A program made the translations under genes and the position numbers. 64,000 nucleotides of DNA. Origin: Strongylocentrotus droebachiensis. Lineage: Eukaryota > Echinodermata > Echinoidea > Camarodonta > Strongylocentrotidae. The stretch is taken from assembly GCA_035222895.1 (NCBI GenBank), contig JAVYIG010005384.1, positions 1 to 64,000 on the forward strand, written 5' to 3'. Of the stretch, positions 13,201 to 23,975 are shown piece after piece (positions within the stretch are counted from its first letter, which is position 1; the number at the start of each line of letters is the position of its first letter). The notes beneath the pieces were generated by a model that saw only the letters and a list, made by a program, of their open reading frames with translations, did no database searches and was not told the origin of the DNA.

Positions 13201-16200
13201 ACAAAATTTAAATACTACTAGTTTCTATTGACATAGACTAGTAGTATTGATATTTAATGAATTTTGTAGCCATTTAGTACTGGTAATCAATGTACATAAA
13301 AATGTACATGTAAATTACATTCCAGTAGTTGATAGCCAATGTACATATGTGCTGACAAGGCTGTATTCAGGTCTAATAGTTTTTAATGCAATCTACATGT
13401 ATACCCCCTTTAAGTACCAAGTAAAGTACCCAAAGTGTTTTAAAGAGAAAACATGCTTATTCTTGTATACTCTTACTTAAATGTGTATCAGTTTCTTGTC
13501 TAGGAGAGAGAGAGCAAGGGGGCGGCATCCTGACTTAAATGTAAAATTGAAGCCTTTAATAACGTTGTATCCCCACAAGCTGAAACTATCAATATCACTA
13601 TGGTTACTCTTCTCATGTAGGGTTCTACGAGAGCAGTGGATACGTGCAAAGTATGAGCGCCATGAGTTCATGGACCTGGACAAGCAGACATACCGGTCGG
13701 GCAAGAAGACGGGCTATCTGTGGAAGAAAGGCAGGGATGATAACAGGTTCCAGCATAGACTCTTTGTCCTGTCAGAAGACGATAACACACTCAAGTATTA
13801 TAACAAAGAAAATGTAAGCTGCTAGACATATTCCTCAATTATTTGATTTTAATTAGCTTAAAGAGATCCGGTAACTTTGTCTCAGATTATGAAACAAAAT
13901 CCTGGATGTAGCTTGTGCTGCAATGATAATTATAAACCTTTAGGTCAGTCAGGAACCCCATGACTTTTACAAGCTGATCGCCTGTCTGATTTATCAAGAT
14001 ATCTATGATTGGGAATCAAAACCAAATTTGCGTTTTCATAACACTACAGTCTATTTGGGAAAACGAGTATGGTAAAACCGGTCTCTCAAAAGATTTTTAC
14101 TTTTTTGAGGCACTTCTTGATCATTTGAAGCATGATTTTTTGTAAGGCTTCAATATAACACCATATCACAGACACTGATAACACGTAGGGTCGTGCATCT
14201 CTGGTTTAACAATGCCTTTAATAATTGGCTGCCACTTGAATAGCACTCCTAGAACTGTACAGCTTCAGGTAGAGACATAAGAGGACTTGCTTGTTTCATT
14301 ATTTTCCTGCTTGAAAGGCACTTTGTTTGACAGGATTGGACTGTGTAAGAAATGTACGTTCATTAGAACAGACAGCTAACACAAACCTCAAATGCAGTAT
14401 TGCTTTCTTTAAAATATATATTTTTCAAATTGTGGGTAATTGTGGCATGGATTTTTACAATTACCTTTTAGTAGTCTCAAAATTTCTCTTTTCAAAGCAA
14501 CCATCTTCCTTATTGAAACTTCCCGGTGTGACAGTGTTTTAGATGTGGTGATTGTCATGATTGAATATATTTTGTAATTTTAATCTGTAAAAGATTACGC
14601 AATTCTGCCTTTGGTCAAGATGACATTTTATTTATAAACCATTTCAATTTTAATTCAAACATATTTGAAAAGTGTTATACTTGGGAAATTCCTCCCATAA
14701 GATTAATTTTGACTTTGATTTTAGAGAGAATTATGATCTTATATATAAATGCCTTTTTTATTGTTTCACTGAAACACGAATAGAAAATGGATAGCTATCT
14801 TTTTTTTTTAAACACCCCAAAACCACTGAATCTTCACAGGTGCATTTTATTGAATATATTTGATTATTAATGCTTGTGAGTTTTATTCACTGAAATGATT
14901 ACAGAGAGTTTGAAAACACCTTGATCTTCCAATGTGGTCTTTGACTTATCCTCCAGGCAAAAGAGCCCAAAGCAACGATACTATTGTCTGAGTTGAATGC
15001 TGTATTCACCCCAGAGAAGATTGGCAATCCTAACGGCCTCCAGTTGAGCTATATCAAGGAGAATATGACTAGGAATATCTACCTCTATACCAACGATGGA
15101 AAAGTAAGTAATAATGATTCTTAATGCTTTAGTAACATGTTGTCAGCACATGGTAAAGTAGTCACACTGCCATACCGACTTGAAAACGATTCCAAAAGTA
15201 CTGATTGTATGCCATTTCTTGTAATGTCATTTTTTTTGGGGGGGGGGGGGGGGGTCCCAATAGTTGGTGAACTAGTGCTGGGCCCCATAGTAAGACAATG
15301 CTTAGCAATTGATCGTATAATTATTTTTTACGAAGGGAAATTCATAATGTAACATAGTTGTAACATCATGATTTTTTTTGTGTGTGGCATAACTACCACT
15401 TTGATGAGCATGGCAATGCTGTGTGATGGATTGTTATACTTCAGTACTTTGATCTCTGCACATATGTTATAAGGCATATTTGCCTGATTCCATATTTCTC
15501 TCCTTTCTTCCTTCTCAATGTTCCTTTGCAGGATATAGTAGACTGGTACATGGCCATCCGTCATGCAAAGTTCAACAGACTCAAAGTGGCTTATCCAGGG
15601 GCAAGTGATGAAGATGTAAGATTCCATTTTGTAATTTTCTTTTTACAGACAGGGGCACCCAATCTTATACGGATTCCACACCTTCCTCTTGCTCGAGATT
15701 ATCTCTATCTATCTTTGAAATGTTCATCCAAACATCTTGCTCTAGATTGATTTTTGTCTTATTAGTAGTTTATTAGGTCCATCATATCATAAGAAGATAT
15801 TTAAAAGGGGACATGCCCAAATACTCTGGCATTAATGGCTCTGCAGTCATTATTTTACACTAATTAATTTCATAACTTCAGTCTCCAAAAGCATTATACT
15901 TAACCCCAACTATATTCTTCAACCTAATCTATATGCCAGCTGCAACCCTAACACGATTCCTGCGGTAAATATCAAGACACTGGAGCCTCCCCTATTGAAT
16001 ACTGAATATTGAATACACTGATTTATTGTACCACTAGGAAGCCTTATAAAGATAATAATGTTGAATATCTTGTCCCCTCTCAGTTGGCCCTACAATTAAC
16101 ACGAGACTTCTTGAAGGAGGGATGGTTGGCCAAGACTGGGCCCAAGGGAAACGAGGCCTACAGGCGACGCTGGTTCTCACTCGATGGCCGCTTATTAAGT

Positions 16201-17212
16201 TATTACTCAGATCCACTCGTAAGTTATCCTACTCCTCTTTCAATTTGAGATGTGAGTTGGTCATGCAGTAATGTCCATGCTGCAAACAGCTCTCTGTCTT
16301 TGCCTACAAACTGACTCTGATCGATTATATCAGACATAATATTGAATATCATGTCCAGGCCTGATCATGTCTGATTAATACACGTCTGTAAAAACAAGGC
16401 CTTGGAGGAATACCACATTTACTATTTGAGTATTCAGGGAAACAGGTATTCGATAGTTCCAATATTATTTGGTATACCAAGTTTCAAAGTCAATCCTGCC
16501 ATTTGCAAGGGAACATGCCGATGCAATGTCTGGTGCAGTGGCACCCTTTTCTAGACCTATGAAAACTACCTTAAAATACAATATTCTGATGCAGCAATTC
16601 TGTAAAAATCTATTAGAACAACAGCTATGTGCATTTTCATACTTATGGAAAATGACTAAGAAACATTGGAAAAATAGGAGTCAACTTGAGTTTTGGCTAA
16701 AGGTAGAGTCTATAAAACTAGTCCAAAATGCCTGACATGTAAATAGCAATGGATTAGTTCAGTTGGGGGGGGGGGGAACAATTGTACCTAAATTTGGCAT
16801 ACATAATTACGACATAATTTGTGCTCTATTTTTGTGTCATGTTTTATTGTCAGTTTTTCCATCATGCTTTTCTATGGTGGGCTTTGAAAACTTTCTAACA
16901 GCCAAAGTGGGCCTCGACTTAAAAAAGGTTGAGAAGCGCTGTTCTAGATGATGTGGTTTTATCCTGTAAGCTCCTTTGCATACATGTCTAATGCTGATAA
17001 GTACATTCATCATCCTGAGGAAAACATGTGTTTGACCCCTTTCTTGTGCTTTCATGCAGAATTACTGATACACAGTAAACAAGTTATCTACATGTGTCAT
17101 TTACAACTTGTCCCCCCCCCCCCCCCCTTCTATTTATATCCTCTTCTCTCCTTGCCCTCCTCCACCGTGTCCATCTTTCGTTCCTATCTTTCTCCCTCTC
17201 TCTCACACTCTC

Positions 17213-17252
<40 letters not shown>

Positions 17253-17840
17253 CCCTCCCTCTCTCTCTCTCTCTCTCTCCCCCTCTCTCTCTTCTTATTA
17301 CTTGGCTCTTCAATCTAGTCTCCTTTCGACCTCTTTCTCTCTTCTCAATCTTTAAATGTCGACTCCTTTCTTAGGTTTTCCCTATTATTACGTAATTTAT
17401 ATTTACCGGTATGCTTTTTTTAAATGCCATTACTCTTGTGTGAATTTATGTACATTATATGATGTATACACCCAAGTGTTAATCAATTATTTTGTAACTA
17501 CATTGTATTTTGTTCATGTGCTGCCAGTGGAGGCCAATTTTCTATGTTTTGAATATGGATCAATAAAAGAATCAATCTATCTATCTAGGATGCCTTCCCC
17601 AAGGGAGAGGTGGTGCTCGGGACGAGAACAGACGGCTTCACAGTGAGGGAGGGTGTACCCCCTGGCCGCCTGGACCAGCTGTACAGCTTCACCCAGGTGA
17701 CTCCAACGCGCCAGTACTACCTGAGCGCAGACCTACAGGAGGAGAGGAGGCAGTGGATGGAGGTCCTCATGAAAGTCATTGACACGCCCCAGTCCAGGCA
17801 GGATAAGATGCTCATGAGTTTGGTCAACAAGGAGAAGTAG
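2..17840 (+). CDS. ADAP1: ADAP1/2-like ArfGAP with dual PH domains (centaurin-alpha), 5' end outside window
   Basis: GTPase-activating protein for Arf-family GTPases (Arf6 in vertebrates), recruited to membranes by PIP3/IP4 binding to its PH domains. Exons: 2-118, 12718-12809, 13621-13813, 14957-15103, 15532-15615, 16084-16218, 17589-17840. All have AG/GT borders and compatible phases, giving 339 residues and a TAG stop; vertebrate ADAP1 is about 374 aa, so roughly 35 N-terminal residues lie upstream. Exon 1 holds the second half of the ArfGAP zinc finger: CVHC, then ATVHR with the catalytic Arg at the CX2CX4R spacing. PH1 begins at [10 protein letters not shown] in the third exon and runs to [12 protein letters not shown]2 begins at [12 protein letters not shown] and ends at [13 protein letters not shown]. 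The conserved [12 protein letters not shown] linker between ArfGAP and PH1 is diagnostic. The first visible intron is about 12.6 kb and full of repeats. Whether this is the sole ADAP gene (ADAP1 versus ADAP2) cannot be decided here. Confidence 0.93.
890..1085. repeat. Imperfect inverted repeat around a poly-C tract
   Basis: The sequence AACCCTGGACTATACATG followed by GTGGGGCTAAG before the C tract at 1020-1060 is mirrored by TTAACCCCACCTATAGTACATGG after it. Further copies of the GGGGTTAGC motif lie just upstream (860-950). It looks like a foldback element with an expanded C tract in the loop. The family is not identified. Confidence 0.5.
3136..3345 (+). repeat. Dispersed repeat copy A (inverted relative to 58055-58255)
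   Basis: Contains GTTGGTCCCCCATGATCCCC, then TTCTTATGTTAAGCGAGAGC, then a match to CAGTGACC and AGGGATTA words. The same series occurs as reverse complement at 58055-58255 with moderate divergence. The copies share order over about 200 bp, so they are members of one interspersed repeat. No terminal repeats or coding potential were recognised. Confidence 0.65.
3439..3560 (+). repeat. 34-bp tandem repeat, about 3.5 copies
   Basis: The unit begins TTGAGAATTGTAATGATTAT and continues ACATATGGGGATTT. It is repeated at least three times nearly perfectly, the last copies shortened. A simple minisatellite within the ADAP intron. Confidence 0.85.
3627..3924. mobile_element. MITE-like element with terminal inverted repeats
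   Basis: The left end reads AGTGATTTCAAGTTGGGTGT and the right end is its near-perfect inverse (ACACCCAATTTGAAATCACT). The interior repeats words such as GTGTTAGTGTTAG and TAACACTAACACC in opposite orientations, so the whole about 300-bp unit can fold back. No coding capacity. Target duplication unclear. Confidence 0.6.
4550..5614. mobile_element. Kolobok-like TTAA-flanked element, interrupted by a hAT-like insertion
   Basis: The left end at 4550 (AGAGAAGGTTGAGTTCTGG) and the right end at 5614 (inverse of AGATAAAGTTGAGTTCTGG) form terminal inverted repeats, each bordered by TTAA (4546-4549 and 5615-5618). The right half (5391-5614) is closely related to 31382-31594, including the shared run TTCTTATCATTTTGATGATT. 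Removing the nested 693-bp insertion and one 8-bp duplication leaves about 364 bp, matching the 366-bp sibling at 31229-31594. TTAA duplication with purine-starting termini fits the Kolobok superfamily. No transposase is present. Confidence 0.65.
4640..5332. mobile_element. Non-autonomous hAT-like element with perfect 8-bp target duplication
   Basis: The termini TAGTGCTGTA (left) and TACAGCACTA (right, inverse) are bordered by identical GATTAAAC octamers at 4632-4639 and 5333-5340. Just inside, related ACGGTTAAACG words are again inverted. The interior has poly-A/poly-T blocks (4717-4794 and 5173-5247) and no transposase. 8-bp duplication plus this TIR type is characteristic of the hAT superfamily. 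It sits inside the TTAA element at 4550-5614, so it is the younger insertion. Confidence 0.85.
6260..6600 (+). repeat. Degenerate trinucleotide-rich tract
   Basis: Long run of AAT, CTT, ACT, CTA and TAC triplets with frequent switches between unit types; a decayed microsatellite cluster. Low-complexity open frames across it are not credible genes. Confidence 0.85.
6860..6955. mobile_element. Short palindromic MITE, copy 1
   Basis: An about 95-bp inverted repeat. The left arm carries TTTTCACGAAGTGACGGTAG, and the right arm its inverse with one change, around an A/T-rich loop. A second copy lies at 20949-21038 with the same arms and a related loop, which shows a dispersed family and not a local hairpin. 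Confidence 0.7.
7715..7930. mobile_element. TTAA-flanked TIR element (Kolobok-like MITE)
   Basis: The left end AGGGGAAGTTCACC and the right end GGTGGACTTCCCCT form inverted repeats, each preceded or followed by TTAA. The total is about 216 bp with no coding capacity. A degraded half with GGGTGGACTTTCTCTTT is visible near 2414-2432. Confidence 0.65.
8593..8917. mobile_element. Foldback element with poly-G arm
   Basis: The left arm has a poly-G run then GGTACTCAGCTTTGG and GCTGCTCAAAACCCC. The right arm read in reverse has GGGAGGGGGTACTCACAGC, then GTGTGCTGCTC. The arms correspond over roughly 70 bp. Noncoding. The poly-G run at 8600-8642 probably expanded secondarily. Family unassigned. Confidence 0.5.
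9500..9519 (+). repeat. GA dinucleotide microsatellite
   Basis: Uninterrupted GA/AG run of about 20 bases. Confidence 0.8.
10207..10244 (+). repeat. CT dinucleotide microsatellite
   Basis: Nearly perfect (CT)n run of about 36 bases ahead of TTCTTTAGG. It resembles an acceptor site, but no conserved coding sequence follows. Confidence 0.85.
11596..11629 (+). other. Hammerhead-ribozyme-like core motif (degenerate)
   Basis: CTGAGGA at 11596-11602 and CGAAACGTC at 11621-11629 match the two conserved core boxes of a hammerhead (CUGANGA and GAAA plus a GUC-type cleavage triplet) in the right order and about the right distance. Stem II between them pairs poorly, so this is at best a decayed motif. 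Such phrases are known in Penelope-like retroelements. Chance similarity is possible. Confidence 0.25.
11646..11750 (+). promoter_or_regulatory. Three hairpins resembling histone pre-mRNA 3'-end signals
   Basis: Hairpin 2 is AGTCTT-TTTC-AGGACT at 11688-11703. It has the 6-bp stem and 4-nt loop of replication-dependent histone mRNAs, preceded by AACAAAC, followed by ACACACC, and then by CAAGAAAGA at 11713-11721, the sea-urchin histone downstream element, ten nt after the stem. Hairpin 3 is GAGTCCT-TTTC-AGGACTC at 11733-11750. Hairpin 1 has a perfect 9-bp stem, 11646-11654 with 11659-11667, and is followed by AAGAAAGA. No histone coding sequence is recognisable upstream. The signal could come from a decayed histone gene or a retroelement that carries this 3' end. 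Confidence 0.55.
13208..13248. repeat. Small inverted repeat in ADAP intron
   Basis: AATACTACTAGT and ACTAGTAGTATT are separated by about 18 bases. A short perfect 12-bp stem; function unknown. Confidence 0.6.
17108..17340 (+). repeat. CT-rich low-complexity tract in the last ADAP intron
   Basis: Begins with a poly-C run, then long CT/CCCTCT repeats. It lies about 250 bp upstream of the last exon acceptor at 17587-17588. Any open frame here (Ser/Leu/Pro repeats) is a low-complexity artefact. Confidence 0.85.
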
Positions 17841-20800
17841 AAGGAAGGAAGGAGAGGAGGATCGGTGGAAGGAGAGAGGGGTATGAGTGGAAGATGATTG
17901 GGGGACATATGGAAGAGGGGCATGAGATAGATAGAAGAGGAGAGGGAATCATAGCAGAGGAGAGGGATTAATAGAATAGGAGAGGGATTGATAGAAGAAG
18001 TTAGGGGAGTTGGTGGAAGAAGAGAGGGGTATGGGTAGAAGAGGAGCATTAGAATGATAGAAGAGGAAAGGGATTAGTAGAAGAGGAAGGGGTTGTGGAA
18101 GAGGAGATGGGAGTTGATGGAAGAGAAGCAGAGGATTGATGGAAGAGGAAAAGGGGAATTTTGAAAGAGTAGAGAAGGAAGAGTTAAGCTAGATAAGCCC
18201 TGTATCAGGGGTTGAAGATACATGTAAAGATGATAGGGGTGGTACAGATGGATGAGGGGGAAATTATTGTGATTGTAAAAAGAGAAAATTAAATGAAAAA
18301 TGGAGTGAAGGTGAGATGTTTGAAACCTTTGAATTAGAAAGCCCTATTGGTTGGTAGAATTTACATGTATATTATATAACGTATGTACATACTGCAGTGC
18401 CAATGAAATATGATGTAACCATTATAAATTTTCACAAGGAAATGTTGACATTCGTATCTGAAGAAAAAAAATCAAATATTCAAAATCTATAAAGGACTAT
18501 TTAAATCTTCTCTGTCTTGTGTTTATGATTATATATTTTACAGATGAATTTGTTATATTTTTTTTTGTTTTCAGACAGCATAGAGAATATAGATTATATA
18601 TTTATTTTTATAGTTGAACTCAAGTGTTGTTCCTGGTAAAAGAAAGGCCACTATATCTTTTACATAGCGCTTATCCCGCATCCAGCTAAAGAAATTATCA
18701 CAATGTTCATTTCTCTACTAAATTGGTTGGGAAATTAGAAAGAAGAACCATTTCTTGAAAATTTTGAATAAATATGCTTTAATTATCTAAATAATGGTTG
18801 AAGTCAAATATTAAAATCAAAATCAAGTAGAAGTTTTGTGCATAAAGACAATTTGGTTTGTGAGTTCTTTGAAAAAGAAGATAACTTTATACATTTGAAG
18901 AGTTTAAATTTGAGTGCCAAAGTAATACCGCCAAATTGAATAAAATTTGCATAAATTATTCATGATGGGTTTCATTCCAGCCTAAACTTAATGCTTTTGA
19001 TTATGACCCACATGCAAACAAATTGCACTTTTGTCAATTCTGTGCCCAAAATGTTGTTAACAGACCTGACTAATGTGAGAGCTAGAAACCGAGTAAACAT
19101 GCACAGTACATGCCATTATGAGCCGCTTACAGAAGAGAACCTCCTTTTTAGATGTAATTTTATAAGCATGGCATTGCATCACTTCACACTCACTATCATA
19201 GCTAGTTTAGAATTTGAATACTATGTGTAGTTATAGGCATTGAATCTTTCCTGCAATTATATATATTTCTTCTACTACAAGTCATATAATGTTGTAAATT
19301 GTGTCTAGAATATCTGGAAAATGGTGTACATGTATTTGACTTATATGCCATTAAGAATTGTGCCATTTGTACAAGTGAATGTGTGTTTTATCCTTCTTGT
19401 CAGGGGAAAGATTGTTAATTTGTTTTATTTATTTTTTTACTTTTTCCCTTTTTTTTCTTCCAATTAGACCCTAGGTGCCATAGATTTTTTAATTTAGTGC
19501 CATCAATTTCCATGTAATCATGTGAGTTAGTGAACAAGAGGAAATTGATGATGTGCATGTTTATTTTAATTTCTCTTAAAGTTGTATGCATTTATGTCTT
19601 TCATTAATCAGTTTATTCTTGATTGCATTTTCTTTCAATTATCTTCTTTCATGTGCTATTTTTTTTGTTTAATGTCTGTTAGTTTCATGTAATTATAGAT
19701 TCTTTAAACCCTTACTAAAGACTCTGAAAGAGGCACGTTTCGTCTGGTATTTGTTGTACACATATATTGAGGTGAGCAACTGGAAGAAAATGTATTTTGT
19801 TGCCATTCAAAGGTTGCTTATTGCAGGCATGTTATGAAAGCATGGTAAGGATTTGTTTAATTATTATTGTTAAAACTAATATTCCTACATGCATTACTAT
19901 CACTCTAATTGCAATTTTTCTCCTTTTTTCTCAATATTCATATATGTAATTCAGGAAATGTATGACGAAAGTACATGTTCTTATATGTCTTTGAAGATGT
20001 CTTCCAAAATTGATATTACATTTCCAGGAGCTTCCATATTTTATATGATATTCTAGAATAGATTTCAAATTATTCTGTGATTTTAATCTTTCATTAGAGA
20101 GGAAAGAGCGGACTCAAATTTGTAGTCTTTCAATGAATTTGTCAAAATTAATATTTGTCTACTTTGAAAATAACGAATTCATTTATATATCATGCATATT
20201 TTTTTGATACCTAACCGTGCTGATTTTATATACATTCCTGTATTTTCTTGTTATCTTCCAAAAAAATCAGAGTATGCAATCTGACATTTTTGTTAACATG
20301 TACTTGTGCCTTAAGAAAGTAAGCCTATACATTTTATGCCTAGGGCATTTGAATTGTAGATCAAGTTGGCTAAATAATCTCTCTGACAAATCTACAACTG
20401 CCAAGTAGACTTCATAGGCAAGATGTTGATATGTAGATAACGTTTTGTTTTGTTTTTGAAGTTTTTTACTTTTCAATGAAAAAAGATGCTCTATTTTATA
20501 GCAAAGGCAGAATCATGATGAATATATTTGGATTAGATCTGTCTAGTACAGTCCAGACTAGGAAGATAGCATTTTATACATATACCTTTATAATTTTGTA
20601 AACTATCAATATCTTTTTATTTCCATTTTCAAATGACTTTGTTTTTGAGGATACTCAGAAACACTCTCTTGTCCAATATGATCATTTTATTACTCCATTT
20701 ATACACAAATAGAAAATTAAGAGAATGAAGTATACAATCTTCCTTAAGTGCAGATGATTATGAACATAAGTCTTGTGGCAACAATTTACCTAATTCTGTC

Positions 20801-20948
20801 AATTTAGGGGTGTTTTTTTAATGTAATGTTAGAACAAGAAATGCAATAACATATTTTGTGTGAAATTTGGTGCATTTGATAGAGTTTTTTGTGCATACAT
20901 AACAAAGGCTGGTAAAAAAAATACTGCTTTTTCTCCAAACTAGGATAT

Positions 20949-21038
20949 ATCGTCCCTATTTTCACGAAGTGACGGTAGTGAATGAAAATTGCATACAATT
21001 TCCTCACTACCGTCACTTCGTGAAAACAGGAACGATAT
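20949..21038. mobile_element. Short palindromic MITE, copy 2
   Basis: The arms carry TTTTCACGAAGTGACGGTAG and its inverse, bordered by ATATCGT and ACGATAT, so the palindrome extends to the edges (about 90 bp). Same family as 6860-6955. It lies in the AT-rich ADAP 3' flank. Confidence 0.75.
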
Positions 21039-21172
21039 CTTTCTTTTCCTCTTTGGATTGGCAAGCTGAATAAGCTGAATTAATTGTATTTGATAGAAGA
21101 CTACAGTGAAATATAACTTATGTAGAATGTAATTAGGATATGCTGGGTTAATCAGTGTAAAAATTCTTATAT

Positions 21173-21194
21173 TGTGTGTGTGTGTGTGTGTGTA
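21173..21194 (+). repeat. TG dinucleotide microsatellite
   Basis: (TG)n run of about 20 bases. Confidence 0.8.
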
Positions 21195-22399
21195 GGTGGA
21201 GAGCATTTTGTTTTAGACCAGGGTCATATATGTTTTTCAGTCTTTTTACACAACTCTTGTAAATTTAATGTTCAGCAGAAAACCAGATGAAAGAAGTTTA
21301 CTTTTATATAGGTGCATGGTAAATTAAAAAGGTTTATGAATGCTACCTCCAATTAGAATTGAACAAATCCAACTCATTTTGTTTCAAGGTTTGATCAATA
21401 TTTCTATTATTATAAACTATGAATCAACATCAAATACACTGTAACAAGTATATTGTGATGATGTGTGTTATACATACTCTGATGTACTTAAGTAATAATA
21501 TCTACTTAATAAGTTAAACATCTATTTTTCACATCTGTTTATCAAATCAACTTGTATTATCTGTGACATAATTCAGTTGTGCATCGTGTTTAAATTTTTT
21601 TTTTTTTTTTTTTGGCTTTAAAAAGATAAATGTCAAGGATATTCAAAATATATATAATCACGATTATCATTATTTTGTTACATTTAGGCACAGTTCATGC
21701 ACAGTATTGATATGATATTCTGAAATAGATTTAAGTATCACAAAAATATGCATGGGGATAATAAATCAGGTTTTTTTCTTCATAGAAATGAATACATTTC
21801 TTGTAGAAGTTTGCATGTATTATGCCATATGTACATAGTGATCTTTGTACAGAGTGACATAATGCTGAATTGTGAGATTAAGACATGTAATTTCTAACTT
21901 TTGACAAATGTAAGTAATACCATTTCCAAGTTTCAAGCTGCTATGATAATGTAGATTAGAAAATAAATGAGATGTTAAATGAACAATTTAAATTTTGACA
22001 ACATCAGAACTTGTGTTTCTTGTATTTATTTAATTAAAGTAATAGCATTGTCAATGTTGCTACAATACCAGTGTTTTTTTGTTATAATCATATTTACCGG
22101 TATGTACAGAAAACCTAAAAAAACACTTAGAAATATTAGTATTAAGCGCTTTAGAAATGTTACTATTACTCTTGGTTAAATTCAGTATCACTCCCTCCCC
22201 TTTTGTTGTTTTCTCTCTCTCTCTTTATCTCGGTGTACGTGTTATGGAGGTGTCATGGGACAGTTCATCCACTTGATTTTTTATTAATAAATCCAAAAAA
22301 AATTGTGAGTTCAAATCCAAGCCGGGCACTTTTGTTTTATGGTGTGGTATCAATATTCATGGACAAAGAAGGCGCTTCCCAAAGTTTCCAATTTTACTT

Positions 22400-23175
22400 T
22401 GACAAGTGCCCCCTTTCATTTTTAAGTAGTGCTTCTTTTACCATAATAAGTTCCCAATTTTTTTTTTAATACAAAACCTTGTTCCCCTTCTAATGAATGC
22501 CCCTGTTCACCTCTGATGAATTCCCCTATTAAAATCTGATAGGTGTCTCTTTTCCTTTGCCAAAAGTGTCCCTTTTCCATTCCCATTGATATGCCCTTTA
22601 TGATATCTTATATAAGTGCCCCCTTTTCATCTACGAAAATTGCCCCTTTTCACTTTTGATAAGTGCCCCCTTCACCTATGATAATTGTCCCTCTTCAAAT
22701 CTGAGAGTTGCCTGTTTTACTTTGACTTAACAATTGCAAGTACCCCCTCTTCGTTTGTAATAAGCACCTCTTCCCCTTCTGATAAGTACTGGTACTCCTT
22801 TTTAACTCTGATGAGTGTCACAGTTCACCTCTGATAAGTTTCTATTTTCCTCTTCTTCTTTTTTACAAGAGCCCCATCTCTTTTCATAAATGTCCCTTTT
22901 CACCTCTAATAAATGCCCTTATGAAAATCTGATTGTTGCCCCTTTTGCCTTGACAAATTCCCCTTTTCCTATCTTATAAGTGCCTTTTTTCACTTCTGGT
23001 GCGTGCCTATTTTCAGGTGCGAGAAGTGCCCCATTTTCACCTCTGATAATTTCCCTTTTAATTGACACGTGATCCTTTTCTTTTCTTTATAAGTGTCCTT
23101 TTACCTTCATATCAGTGCCCCCTTTTCCTTTCTCCATAACATATGTGCCCCTAATTTATAGCGACTAAGAGCAAT
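22400..23175 (+). repeat. Degenerate minisatellite, unit about 25-30 bp (ATAAGTGCCCCTTTTCAC type)
   Basis: Roughly 25 diverged units built on GATAAGTGCCCCTTTT and CACCTCT fill this interval. The array is followed by GGTGCCC, a C run and GGCCGCCGCCCCTG near 23400-23444, which may be the end of a host element. The subarray at about 22660-22720 has the same order of variant units as 62800-62870. Confidence 0.75.
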
Positions 23176-23739
23176 TTTTTTGTTCGTTTCTCCAAAACTC
23201 GCTCGTTATAAGCCTGCTCACCTTCATTTGTAGTTGATATAATTGTTACTTAGTAATTGAAAGGTCTTTCATATTGAAATCCCCCCTGATAATGGAATCA
23301 CAATGTATGGGGTATATACATGACCAATTTCCCAAAATTGTATATTTTCGCTTTGAGGTTTCCCTTTGTAGGTGCCGTTTTCCCCCAGACAATGCCCTTT
23401 TTGTTGGTGCCCCCCCCCCCCCCTTTAAACGTGGCCGCCGCCCCTGAAGATATAATTTTAAAATTTCATGTGAGTCACGTTTTATATAATTTTTAATAAA
23501 TCCTATGGGAATTATAATCAACTTTTAAATTCCTGTTTTCACGTGTTAATTCGTATGGCGCCAAAGGTAAAACAAAACAAACATGCATATTCCCAGGGGT
23601 TATAAAAATATCCTGGAAAAGACATGCTCTCACGTTTTAACCTACAGCGACTTTTCGAGCCCAAAATGCCCAGCTATCTCCGCTTGCCGAGTGTACTACG
23701 AAAGTAAGCTAGAGTGAACTGTCTTGATAAGGTCTATGT

Positions 23740-23975
23740 CTGTATAGTACGACGCGGCATGCGCTATGCCGCTCCGGTCCGGCGGCCCGGAGCGGCCTGG
23801 CGTACTTTGTGCTGCCGATCCGCTCATTCTCATTCATCACATAATTCTCGAACTTTTGCAGCTTCAGCTCTTTAGACTATCGCTCGGATCTAGGACTCGA
23901 GCTCCTAATAAAACTGAGATTTACGTCAAGCCAATACGACAGTTTATTTTTTAGCCAAACACGGTCGCATTCGAG
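23740..23975 (+). promoter_or_regulatory. CpG-rich stretch upstream of TMEM70
   Basis: GC-rich segment in otherwise AT-rich DNA, containing GCCGCTCCGGTCCGGCGG and a GGCCCGGAGCGGCC palindrome, ending shortly before the proposed start codon. It is a plausible promoter/5' UTR by position and composition only. No TATA box was identified. Confidence 0.35.

Larger units (their letters stand above)
17841..22190 (+). other. ADAP 3' flank, probable long 3' UTR then intergenic DNA
   Basis: After the ADAP stop comes a purine-rich stretch of imperfect GGAAGAGGAGAGGG-type repeats (17841-18150). About 4 kb of AT-rich, comparatively repeat-poor sequence follows with several AATAAA words (for example near 18770). 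The low transposon density compared with the introns suggests a long 3' UTR, but no particular polyadenylation site can be chosen. No other gene was recognised. Confidence 0.45.

Noticed and set aside
13477-13704. Minus-strand frame over the ADAP PH1 exon
   Set aside because: Antisense shadow of the exon at 13621-13813.
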